This document shows, one piece after another, positions 1-5,103 of a DNA stretch of 6,344 nucleotides. Location of the stretch: contig DLOO01000007.1 in NCBI GenBank assembly GCA_002479645.1, positions 9,885 to 16,228 of the forward strand. Reading direction: 5' to 3'. The notes beneath the pieces are model-generated. The model worked only from the letters and a program-made list of their open reading frames with translations, did no database searches and had not been told where the DNA came from. How positions within the stretch are numbered: the stretch's first letter is position 1; each line of letters begins with the position of its first letter. The position numbers and the translations under genes are program-made. The stretch is from Lachnoclostridium sp. UBA7482. GTDB taxonomy: Bacteria; Bacillota; Clostridia; Lachnospirales; Lachnospiraceae.

Positions 1-198
1 GGCGGGAACCGTAAAACCATCGGTTACTCCTTTGAGGTTCCTGAAAACGGATGCCGCCAATTCGCTGTCGCCGGCGTTAATTGCGCTGCGAAGCGTCGGA
101 TATAATTCACCGACCAGCTTCAGCTCCGGATGATTGTCGCTGTGTACGCGAACAACAACCGGAAGAATTTTGTCCAGTTCCTTGAGAATTTCGTCCAT
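1..198 (-). CDS. Hemerythrin/Ric-like protein, N-terminal 66 residues (truncated by window edge)
   Basis: The frame opens at ATG 198-196 behind a good Shine-Dalgarno (GAGGT, 8 nt before the ATG) and stays open to the left edge. The visible residues begin MDEILKELDKILPVVVRVHS and continue with NHPEL at 22-26, giving a VH-x3-HPEL pattern (His19, His23). They end in a segment around GVTDGFTVPA. From memory, the VHxxxHPEL block and a later FTxPxxAC-like stretch occur in the C-terminal half of di-iron Ric/YtfE/ScdA proteins (iron-sulfur cluster repair, hemerythrin-like fold), but no alignment was run. The protein would be cytosolic and would bind a di-iron centre if the rest of the ligands are present; those lie outside the window. 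It is the last visible gene of the ATPase/HMA cluster, 67 nt downstream of the HMA gene on the same strand, so co-transcription is plausible. Another small helical protein remains possible. Confidence 0.5.
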   Translation of the reverse strand, partial: MDEILKELDKILPVVVRVHSDNHPELKLVGELYPTLRSAINAGDSELAASVFRNLKGVTDGFTVPA

Positions 199-265
199 TT
201 TTCTACCTCATTTCATAAAAAATACGTCTGCGGGGAAGAGCGGACTTTTTCCGCCAAATTCCATA

Positions 266-472
266 CTACCCAATAACCTCGTAGCCAAGATTGGTAATAA
301 TGCTTGTCAAATCCTCCGGGGTGATTTTACTTTCGTCAAATTCCACCTTGGCTTTGCTGGCATTGTAAAGAACGGCGGCGTCTATAACGCCGTCCGCTTT
401 TCTGAGGGCAGTCTCAATCTTTTGAGCGCACATCGGGCAGACCAGTTCCTCCATCTGAATTGTCTTTTTCAT
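266..472 (-). CDS. Free-standing HMA-domain metal-binding protein (CopZ-like)
   Basis: This is a complete 68-residue protein consisting of one heavy-metal-associated domain. The metal site is C12-P-M-C15 in the first loop (VCPMCAQKIE), and the rest follows the ferredoxin-like beta-alpha-beta-beta-alpha-beta pattern, ending in a GYEV beta strand. There is no signal peptide, so it is cytosolic. The start is supported by GGGAGG six bases upstream of the ATG. Family members bind Cu(I), or in some cases Zn(II), through the two cysteines and pass it to a partner P1B ATPase. Here the gene lies 42 nt downstream of such an ATPase, which itself has no N-terminal HMA domain, so this protein probably acts as its detached metal-binding module or chaperone. 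The ion cannot be fixed from the sequence: the usual MxCxxC is LVCPMC here. Confidence 0.9.
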   Translation of the reverse strand: MKKTIQMEELVCPMCAQKIETALRKADGVIDAAVLYNASKAKVEFDESKITPEDLTSIITNLGYEVIG

Positions 473-486
473 GATATCCTCCCTTC

Positions 487-507
487 CGAAGCAATAAAAC
501 GGCTTCG
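487..507 (-). other. Intercistronic hairpin between the ATPase and HMA genes
   Basis: CGAAGC (487-492) and GCTTCG (502-507) form a perfect 6-bp stem with a 9-nt AT-rich loop. It sits in the 42-nt gap between the ATPase stop codon and the HMA start codon, just upstream of the HMA ribosome binding site. There is no U-run after it on the minus strand, so it is not a terminator. It could be an mRNA processing or stability element, or chance. Confidence 0.35.
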
Positions 508-514
508 CATTGAA

Positions 515-2374
515 TTAACGCAGTAAACGCATGGCATTGAAAATGACAGCCAAAATGCTGGCTTCATGAATCAGCATGCCGACGGACATGTGAATATACC
601 CCGCAAATAAACCAAGGAGCAGGAAAATAACTGTTCCGATGGCAATGCAGATGTTCTGGAAAAGAATCCAACGTGTTTTGCGGGCGAGGTGAAGTGCATC
701 CGTCAAAGCCGACAAATCCGATTTCATTAGGACAACGTCGGAACTTTCCATGGCAACATCGGTACCGCTGCCTACGGCAATGCCGGTATCGGCAAGGGTA
801 AGCGCCGGGCTGTCGTTGACGCCGTCGCCGACAAAGGTGATATGGCGGCCATTTGCCTGCATCTGCTTTATCCATTCGAGTTTGTCCTGCGGCAGCAGCT
901 CGGCGTGAAATTCGGTAAGTCCCAGCTTGTCGGAAACCGCCCGGGCGGTGCGGGGATTGTCGCCGGTAAGCATAACCAGATGCGTGATGCCCAGACGCCG
1001 AAGCTCGCCGATACTTGCCGACGCATCCTCGCGGATGGGATCGGCAATGCAGAAAAGCATTTGCAGCTGTCCGTTGACCGAAAGAAAAACGGTTGTGGAG
1101 CTTTGCTCCTGAGAGTCCTTAAGGACGCGTTCCGCCTCGGGTGAAATGGTTACCGACTGCCCGTTCATCAGGCGAAGGCTGCCGAGCAGGAGCGTATTTT
1201 CGTCGATTACAGCCCGGAGTCCATAGCCCTTGATTGCTTCGACTACAGCTGTAGTATTTGGTGAAATACCGTTTTTTACTGCATAATCGCATATAGCGCG
1301 TGCGAGTGGATGGTCGCTTGCCTGTTCCATTGCAGCAGCCAGGGAAAGTAGTTTTTTCTCGTCTTTGCTAAAGCAGTGGGCAGAGATTACCTGCGGACGT
1401 CCGGCAGTCAGAGTGCCTGTTTTGTCAAATACAACCGTATCGGTTTTGGCAAAGGAGTGGATACTGTCGCCGCCTTTTAAGAGGATGCCGTTCCTTGCAC
1501 CGCGTCCGATTCCGGCCACGTTGGCAATGGGAGCGCCGATGACGAGAGCGCCGGGACATGCCAAAACGAGTACGGTAATTGCCGTATCGACATTGCGCAG
1601 AATAATCAGCACAAGCAAAGCGAACAATACAACTGCAGGAGTGTAGCAGCGGGCAAAACGGTCGATAAAGCGTTCTACCGGAGATTTGGCATCCTGCGCT
1701 TCTTCGACAAGGGCAATGATTTTTGCAAATGTGGTATCTTCACCGACGCGGGTTGCACGCATGGTAAGCGTGCCGTTCTCGGCAATCGTACCGGCATAGA
1801 CATAGTCGCCGGCGGTTTTATGAACCGGTGCGGATTCGCCGGTAATGCTTGCTTCGTTTACGTAACCATCGCCTTCGGTCACAATGCCGTCTACGGCAAT
1901 TTTGCTGCCGGTTTTTATTAAGAGAAGGTCGTTTTCTTCGACTTCGTCAACATCGACTTCCTCTAATTTACCGTCTGCAAGCTTCCAGGCGGTTGCCGGC
2001 GCCATGGCGGTAAGCTCCTTAATGGCATTTCGGGTTTTCTTCATTGTTTTCTGCTCAAGGAAGGAGCCGAACTGAAACAGAAAGGTTACGATTGCGGCTT
2101 CGCTCAATTCGCCGATGAAAAATGCACCCGTAACGGCAATGGTTACAAGCATTTCAATACCAATGGTTTTATAGCGGAGTCCCTGCCAGGCACGTACCGC
2201 AATCGGAAAGCCGGCGAGCAGGGCGGCGGCAATGTATAGAATCAGCGAAACGATGGAAAGAATGCCCAGCCGGTTCCATACAAAGGCTATCATTGTGAAA
2301 ATGCCTGCCGCCCACATGCATGGAACGGCGTATTTGTTCACATAATATATAAAAGGTTTCTTTTTCTTCTTCAT
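515..2374 (-). CDS. P1B-type heavy-metal-transporting ATPase with variant CPG motif
   Basis: A 619-residue inner-membrane pump that exports a transition-metal ion using ATP. Visible signatures, numbered from the chosen start: actuator-domain TGES at 178-181, phosphorylation site DKTGT with Asp317, SDHP with His355, the P1B-specific nucleotide-binding His-Pro, GxG at 383-385, TGDN at 470-473 and GDGVND at 516-521. About eight hydrophobic helices lie near 17-33, 38-56, 75-89, 93-107, 246-260, 265-289, 570-589 and 597-615. The intramembrane metal motif is Cys273-Pro274-Gly275 instead of CPC, SPC or CPH, and the final helix carries His603-Glu604-Ala-Ser. There is no N-terminal HMA domain; instead the lysine-rich stretch MKKKKK starts the protein. 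The frame is open up to 2467, but the near-consensus promoter at 2415-2443 would place the transcript start downstream of that codon. ATG 2374-2372 has AGGA 10 nt upstream. It heads a cluster with the HMA and hemerythrin-like genes. Ion specificity is unresolved (Zn/Cd, Fe/Co or Cu). Confidence 0.93.
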   Translation of the reverse strand: MKKKKKPFIYYVNKYAVPCMWAAGIFTMIAFVWNRLGILSIVSLILYIAAALLAGFPIAVRAWQGLRYKTIGIEMLVTIAVTGAFFIGELSEAAIVTFLFQFGSFLEQKTMKKTRNAIKELTAMAPATAWKLADGKLEEVDVDEVEENDLLLIKTGSKIAVDGIVTEGDGYVNEASITGESAPVHKTAGDYVYAGTIAENGTLTMRATRVGEDTTFAKIIALVEEAQDAKSPVERFIDRFARCYTPAVVLFALLVLIILRNVDTAITVLVLACPGALVIGAPIANVAGIGRGARNGILLKGGDSIHSFAKTDTVVFDKTGTLTAGRPQVISAHCFSKDEKKLLSLAAAMEQASDHPLARAICDYAVKNGISPNTTAVVEAIKGYGLRAVIDENTLLLGSLRLMNGQSVTISPEAERVLKDSQEQSSTTVFLSVNGQLQMLFCIADPIREDASASIGELRRLGITHLVMLTGDNPRTARAVSDKLGLTEFHAELLPQDKLEWIKQMQANGRHITFVGDGVNDSPALTLADTGIAVGSGTDVAMESSDVVLMKSDLSALTDALHLARKTRWILFQNICIAIGTVIFLLLGLFAGYIHMSVGMLIHEASILAVIFNAMRLLR

Positions 2375-2414
2375 AAAATAAAGTTCCTGTTTGCCCCCGA
2401 TGACATTATATCCA

Positions 2415-2443
2415 ATTATAACAGCTGCATTCCCGTATGACAA
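2415..2443 (-). promoter_or_regulatory. Sigma-A-type promoter of the metal ATPase cluster
   Basis: On the minus strand, TTGTCA (2443-2438) is followed after exactly 17 nt by TATAAT (2420-2415). The -35 matches TTGACA at five of six positions and the -10 is perfect. Predicted initiation is near 2408, giving a 5' leader of about 34 nt before ATG 2374. A second TATAAT lies at 2410-2405, forming a direct repeat around TGGA, and CATACG is directly repeated across the -35 region (about 2437-2454). I see no convincing CsoR, Fur or ArsR/SmtB operator, so the metal response, if any, is not explained by the visible sequence. Confidence 0.8.
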
Positions 2444-2485
2444 GTCGTATGTGCCGTGCTGCGGCAAAAAACTCCATTCATTTCC

Positions 2486-2515
2486 AAAATATTATTTCCT
2501 TTCCGTGACATACTA
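2486..2515 (+). promoter_or_regulatory. Sigma-G-like forespore promoter for the SASP gene
   Basis: CATACTA at 2509-2515 equals the -10 consensus used by the forespore sigma factor SigG. AAAATA at 2486-2491, 17 nt upstream, matches four of six positions of a TGAATA-type -35. Initiation would fall near 2522. SASP genes are classical SigG targets, so element and gene agree. The weak -35 is the main doubt. The promoter points away from the divergent ATPase promoter, with about 40 bp between their facing -35 elements. Confidence 0.6.
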
Positions 2516-2540
2516 GCACTACCAAATCAAAGTTAACGGC

Positions 2541-2690
2541 TTCTCCGGACCGACGAGGAACGGTGAAACTCAGTCGCTTTGGTCTGGAGAATATAAATGA
2601 CTGGCGACGTCGTCAAATTTCACTGTATCTGGCAGTGGAATGCCGTCGGGCAGGTGCCGCAGCCGGGCAAGCAAAATGAAGATGCGGCAC
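2541..2690 (+). ncRNA. Three-hairpin structured 5' leader of the SASP gene (unclassified RNA element)
   Basis: Three hairpins follow one another between the promoter and the SASP start. H1: 2541-2551 pairs with 2581-2591 (11 bp, one G-U), and inside it 2552-2557 pairs with 2569-2575 around one bulged A, leaving an 11-nt loop and a 5-nt asymmetric bulge. H2: 2601-2603/2651-2653 and 2605-2608/2645-2648 enclose a stronger stem 2618-2625/2633-2640 (8 bp, one U-G, 7-nt loop). H3: 2654-2660/2684-2690, a perfect 7-bp GC-rich stem with a 23-nt loop that begins at the base after H2 and ends just before the ribosome binding site. I compared it by eye with the common riboswitch and T-box cores and recognised none. 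Function is unknown: a translational control element, a stability element or a separate small RNA are all possible. The pairing was found by hand, with no energy calculation. Confidence 0.5.
2586..2589 (+). promoter_or_regulatory. Alternative ribosome binding site buried in hairpin H1
   Basis: GGAG lies 7 nt before ATG 2597-2599, which opens a frame that runs without a stop into the SASP gene. The GGAG is part of the 3' arm of the 11-bp H1 stem, so it would be sequestered when H1 is folded. It could serve a 37-residue N-terminal extension of the SASP, or be incidental. Confidence 0.3.
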
Positions 2691-2693
2691 AGA

Positions 2694-2700
2694 AAGAGGA
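2694..2700 (+). promoter_or_regulatory. Ribosome binding site deciding the SASP start
   Basis: AAGAGGA ends 7 nt before ATG 2708-2710 and only 1 nt before the in-frame ATG 2702-2704, so the second ATG is the properly spaced one. It lies just 3' of hairpin H3, which leaves it single-stranded. Confidence 0.7.
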
Positions 2701-2707
2701 AATGATT

Positions 2708-2917
2708 ATGTCTAGCAATAAGAGTGGATCTAAAATGACCGTGCCTCAGGCAAAGGAAGCTATGGATCGTTTTAAGATGGAAGTAGCATCTGAAATCGGT
2801 GTTCCTTTGAGCCAGGGCTATAACGGCGACCTTACCAGCGCACAGAACGGTTCTGTTGGCGGCGAGATGGTAAGACAGATGATTAAGAAGCAGGAGGAGC
2901 AGATGGCAGGTAAGTAA
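2708..2917 (+). CDS. Alpha/beta-type small acid-soluble spore protein (SASP)
   Basis: A 69-residue protein that coats forespore DNA, protecting it from UV and chemical damage, and is degraded on germination to supply amino acids. Two family blocks are visible. The first is KMEVASEIGV at 23-32, containing the germination protease (GPR) recognition segment around E25-V-A-S-E29. The second is the DNA-binding block around SAQNGSVGGEMVRQMIKK at 44-61, with the invariant NGSVGGE. The length is typical of the family. The start was chosen because of the spacing of AGAGGA to ATG 2708. The frame is open back to 2597, but those 37 residues, with Cys and two Trp, do not look like SASP sequence and overlap the leader hairpins. 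The gene has its own SigG-like promoter and intrinsic terminator, so it is a monocistronic forespore unit placed between two vegetative operons. Confidence 0.93.
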   Translation: MSSNKSGSKMTVPQAKEAMDRFKMEVASEIGVPLSQGYNGDLTSAQNGSVGGEMVRQMIKKQEEQMAGK

Positions 2918-2988
2918 GCGTAAGCGAGCAAACATGCGAATCTTCTCAAAATCAGGACCGGCAGAGTAACGGAAGCCGGAGGGGAAAT

Positions 2989-3032
2989 AAAAGGTTTCAG
3001 GCCGCGCTTCGCGCCGGCTTGGAACCTTTTTT
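2989..3032 (+). terminator. Strong intrinsic terminator after the SASP gene
   Basis: AAAAGGTTTC (2989-2998) pairs with GGAACCTTTT (3021-3030), one U-G. The stem continues as AGGCC-GCGC with GCGC-(C)-GGCTT, closing on a 3-nt loop at 3008-3010. This gives about 19 bp with a single bulged C, followed by TT, for a T-run of six in total. The A-run on the left arm makes it potentially bidirectional. It separates the SASP unit from the tig promoter, starting about 70 nt after the SASP stop codon. The 70 nt before it hold only a weak 5-bp stem (2958-2962/2975-2979). Confidence 0.88.
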
Positions 3033-3053
3033 CCGTTCATCCGAAAAAAGTGC

Positions 3054-3082
3054 TGGATTTTCAAATAAGTATATGTTATAAT
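3054..3082 (+). promoter_or_regulatory. Extended -10 promoter of the tig-clpP-clpX block
   Basis: TATAAT at 3077-3082 is preceded by TG one base upstream (3074-3075), making an extended -10 (TGnTATAAT). The best -35, TGGATT at 3054-3059 with a 17-nt spacer, matches only three of six positions; the extended -10 can compensate. Initiation would be near 3089, leaving a leader of about 87 nt with no strong fold. No CtsR heptad repeats or CIRCE element are visible, so heat control by those repressors is not indicated. Confidence 0.72.
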
Positions 3083-3175
3083 TTACAATCGTTGAACCAT
3101 ATCTTGGGTGTACTATGCCCACATGCGAAGAAAAACATTTGAAAAAGAGATACAAGATTAAAGGAGGATACTGAT

Positions 3176-4462
3176 ATGGGTTATCAGGTAGAAGAGTTAG
3201 GAAAGAACATGGTGAAGCTGACCATCGATTGCAGCGCCGAGGCATTTGAGGGTGCAATCAAGTCCGCATACGAGAAGAATAAGAACAAGATTGCAGTTCA
3301 GGGCTTCCGTAAGGGGAAGGCTCCTCTTGCAATCGTTGCAAAGATGTACGGCTATGAGATGTTCTATGAGGATGCGGCAAATCTGCTGATTCCGGATGCT
3401 TACGAGGATGCGGCTAAGGGCTGCGGGTTGGAACTTGTTTCCCAGCCGTCTATCGATGTTGAGCAGATTGAAAAGGGTAAGGATTTTATCTTTACCGCTA
3501 CCGTAGCAAAGAAGCCGGAAGTTACTCTTGGCGAGTACAAGGGTGTAACCGTAAGCAAGGCTGACGTTGCGGTTACCGATGAGGAAATTGATGCGGAAAT
3601 CAAGAAGGCGCAGGAGCAGAATGCTCGTGAAATTACGGTTGAGGATCGTCCGGTTCAGGAAGGCGATACCGCAGTTATCGATTACGAAGGATTTGTTGAC
3701 GGCGTGGCATTTGACGGCGGTAAGGGCAGCGATCATCCGCTTGTTATCGGTTCCCACAGCTTTATTCCGGGCTTTGAGGAGGGACTTATCGGCAAGAATG
3801 CAGGCGAGGAGTGCGATGTGAACGTTACCTTCCCCGAGGAGTATCATTCCGCGGAGCTTGCCGGAAAGGCCGCTGTATTTAAGTGTACCGTTAAGGCGAT
3901 CAAGACCAAGGAGCTTCCTGAGGTAGACGATGAGTTCGCGGCAGAGGTTTCCGAATTTGAGACTCTTGCAGAGTACCGGGAGGATGTTAAGAAGACCCTG
4001 ACCGGGAAGAAGGAAGCGGATGCTCGTACCAAGAAGGAAGATGAGGCAGTTGAGAAGGCTGTTGCAAATGCTGCCATGGAGATTCCGGAGGCTATGATTG
4101 AGAGCACTCAGAGACAGATGGCAGAGGAGTTTGCATATCGTTTGCAGATGCAGGGGCTTTCCGTTGAGCAGTATTTCCAGTTCACCGGTCTGAATGCAAA
4201 GACCTTCGTTGACCAGATGAAGCCGCAGGCTGAGAAGAGAATTAAGAACAGCCTTGTTCTTGAGGCAGTGGTAAAGGCTGAGAACATTACCGTTTCCGAC
4301 GAGGAGATGGAAGAAGAGTTCAAGAAGATGGCGGCTCAGTACAATATGGAGATTGAGAAGGTTAAGGAGCTTATCGGCGACGCTGAGAAGAAGCAGATTG
4401 AAATGGATATTGCTAACGCAAAGGCAATTACTTTGATCGCCGACAGCGCAGTAGAAGAGTAA
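3176..4462 (+). CDS. tig: Trigger factor, ribosome-associated chaperone and peptidyl-prolyl isomerase
   Basis: A 428-residue cytosolic protein that binds the ribosome exit tunnel and shields nascent chains. It has the three expected parts in order. The N-terminal ribosome-binding domain (about 1-115) carries the GFRKGKAP signature at 43-50. An FKBP-type prolyl isomerase domain spans about 156-243, with GDTAVIDYEGFVDG near 163-176 and PLVIGSHSFIPGFEEGLIG near 188-206. The rest is a helical, charged C-terminal substrate-holding domain. Length is typical. The start is secured by AAAGGAGG seven bases before the ATG and by the family-like opening MGYQVEELGKNMVKL. It is the first gene after an extended -10 promoter, and clpP follows after 27 nt without a terminator, so tig and clpP are probably one transcript. 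I see no abnormal residues. Confidence 0.97.
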   Translation: MGYQVEELGKNMVKLTIDCSAEAFEGAIKSAYEKNKNKIAVQGFRKGKAPLAIVAKMYGYEMFYEDAANLLIPDAYEDAAKGCGLELVSQPSIDVEQIEKGKDFIFTATVAKKPEVTLGEYKGVTVSKADVAVTDEEIDAEIKKAQEQNAREITVEDRPVQEGDTAVIDYEGFVDGVAFDGGKGSDHPLVIGSHSFIPGFEEGLIGKNAGEECDVNVTFPEEYHSAELAGKAAVFKCTVKAIKTKELPEVDDEFAAEVSEFETLAEYREDVKKTLTGKKEADARTKKEDEAVEKAVANAAMEIPEAMIESTQRQMAEEFAYRLQMQGLSVEQYFQFTGLNAKTFVDQMKPQAEKRIKNSLVLEAVVKAENITVSDEEMEEEFKKMAAQYNMEIEKVKELIGDAEKKQIEMDIANAKAITLIADSAVEE

Positions 4463-4479
4463 TCTTTTTTCATGTATTT

Positions 4480-4484
4480 GGAGG
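4480..4484 (+). promoter_or_regulatory. Ribosome binding site deciding the clpP start
   Basis: GGAGG sits 5 nt before ATG 4490-4492. The in-frame ATG 4472 lies upstream of this site and has no comparable site of its own, only a T-rich stretch. The family N-terminus [10 protein letters not shown] also begins at 4490. Confidence 0.85.
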
Positions 4485-4489
4485 TTAAC

Positions 4490-5071
4490 ATGAGTTTAGT
4501 ACCTTATGTCTTGGAACAAACCAGTCGCGGAGAGCGTACCTATGATATTTACTCCAGACTGTTGAAGGATCGTATCATTTTCCTTGGAGAGGAAGTAAAT
4601 GAGGCTACGGCCAGCCTGGTTGTGGCGCAGCTTCTGTTCCTGGAGTCTGAGGATCCTACAAAGGATATTTGTCTGTACATTAACAGCCCCGGAGGTTCGG
4701 TAACCGCCGGTATGGCAATTTACGATACCATGCAGTACATCAAATGCGATGTATCCACAATTTGTATCGGTATGGCTGCCAGTATGGGCGCCTTCCTTTT
4801 GGCAGGCGGCGCAAAGGGCAAGCGTTATGCGCTGCCCAATGCGGAAATCATGATTCACCAGCCTCTTGGCGGAGCACAGGGACAGGCAACCGAAATTGAG
4901 ATTGCGGCAAAGCATATTCTGAAAACCAAGGAGAAACTCAATCGCATGCTGGCAGAGAATTGCGGTCGTCCTTACGAAGAAATTTGTCAGGCTACCGAGC
5001 GCGATAACTGGATGAGCGCCGAGGACGCTGCGGCATACGGATTGATTGACAGTGTTTTGAAGAATCGATAA
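4490..5071 (+). CDS. clpP: ATP-dependent Clp protease, proteolytic subunit ClpP
   Basis: A 193-residue serine peptidase that forms a barrel of two heptameric rings and degrades proteins delivered by ClpX or other Clp ATPases. The catalytic triad is intact: Ser98 in [11 protein letters not shown], His123 in MIHQPLGG and Asp172 in ERDNWMS. The substrate-strand motif [11 protein letters not shown] is at 64-74. The N-terminal stretch [23 protein letters not shown] matches the axial-loop region and the known processing region of the family; whether a propeptide is removed cannot be read here. Start at 4490 rather than 4472 on ribosome-binding-site grounds. It lies 27 nt after tig and 32 nt before clpX with no terminator in either gap, consistent with co-expression of the peptidase and its unfoldase. 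Confidence 0.98.
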   Translation: MSLVPYVLEQTSRGERTYDIYSRLLKDRIIFLGEEVNEATASLVVAQLLFLESEDPTKDICLYINSPGGSVTAGMAIYDTMQYIKCDVSTICIGMAASMGAFLLAGGAKGKRYALPNAEIMIHQPLGGAQGQATEIEIAAKHILKTKEKLNRMLAENCGRPYEEICQATERDNWMSAEDAAAYGLIDSVLKNR

Positions 5072-5103
5072 ACACCGTATGACGCGGTAGATTGGTGGAG
5101 AAT

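Noticed and set aside
240..254. GCGGA-5nt-TCCGC hairpin between the HMA and hemerythrin-like genes
   Set aside because: Only 5 bp and no U-run follows on the minus strand, so it is too weak to call a terminator or attenuator.
2471..2508. AT-rich partial palindrome (AAAATATTATTT) as a possible Fur box between the divergent promoters
   Set aside because: Too few matches to the 7-1-7 Fur consensus, and it overlaps the SigG-like -35 and spacer; base composition explains it.
2550..2569. Hammerhead-ribozyme-like core: CCGACGAG followed by GAAAC
   Set aside because: The invariant U of CUGANGA is C here, there is no proper stem II between the two core segments, and the bases are better explained by the nested H1 stems.
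2570..3064. Open frame of 164 codons on the minus strand, antisense to the SASP gene and its terminator
   Set aside because: It covers the SASP gene, the hairpins and the terminator, has no recognisable domain and no matching promoter; it is a shadow frame.
3083..3175. Search for CtsR heptad repeats or a CIRCE inverted repeat controlling tig-clpP-clpX
   Set aside because: No GGTCAAA tandem heptads and no TTAGCACTC/GAGTGCTAA pair were found before tig or in the gene gaps.
3197..3847. Long minus-strand open frame (216 codons) opposite tig, with similar ones opposite clpP (4496-5110) and clpX (5278-5934)
   Set aside because: These frames mirror strongly conserved genes, and their low-complexity translations have no family signature. 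They are the usual antisense by-product of biased codon use.
4472..4489. Six-residue upstream extension of ClpP starting at ATG 4472
   Set aside because: No ribosome binding site precedes it; GGAGG at 4480-4484 lies inside it and serves ATG 4490, which matches the family N-terminus.
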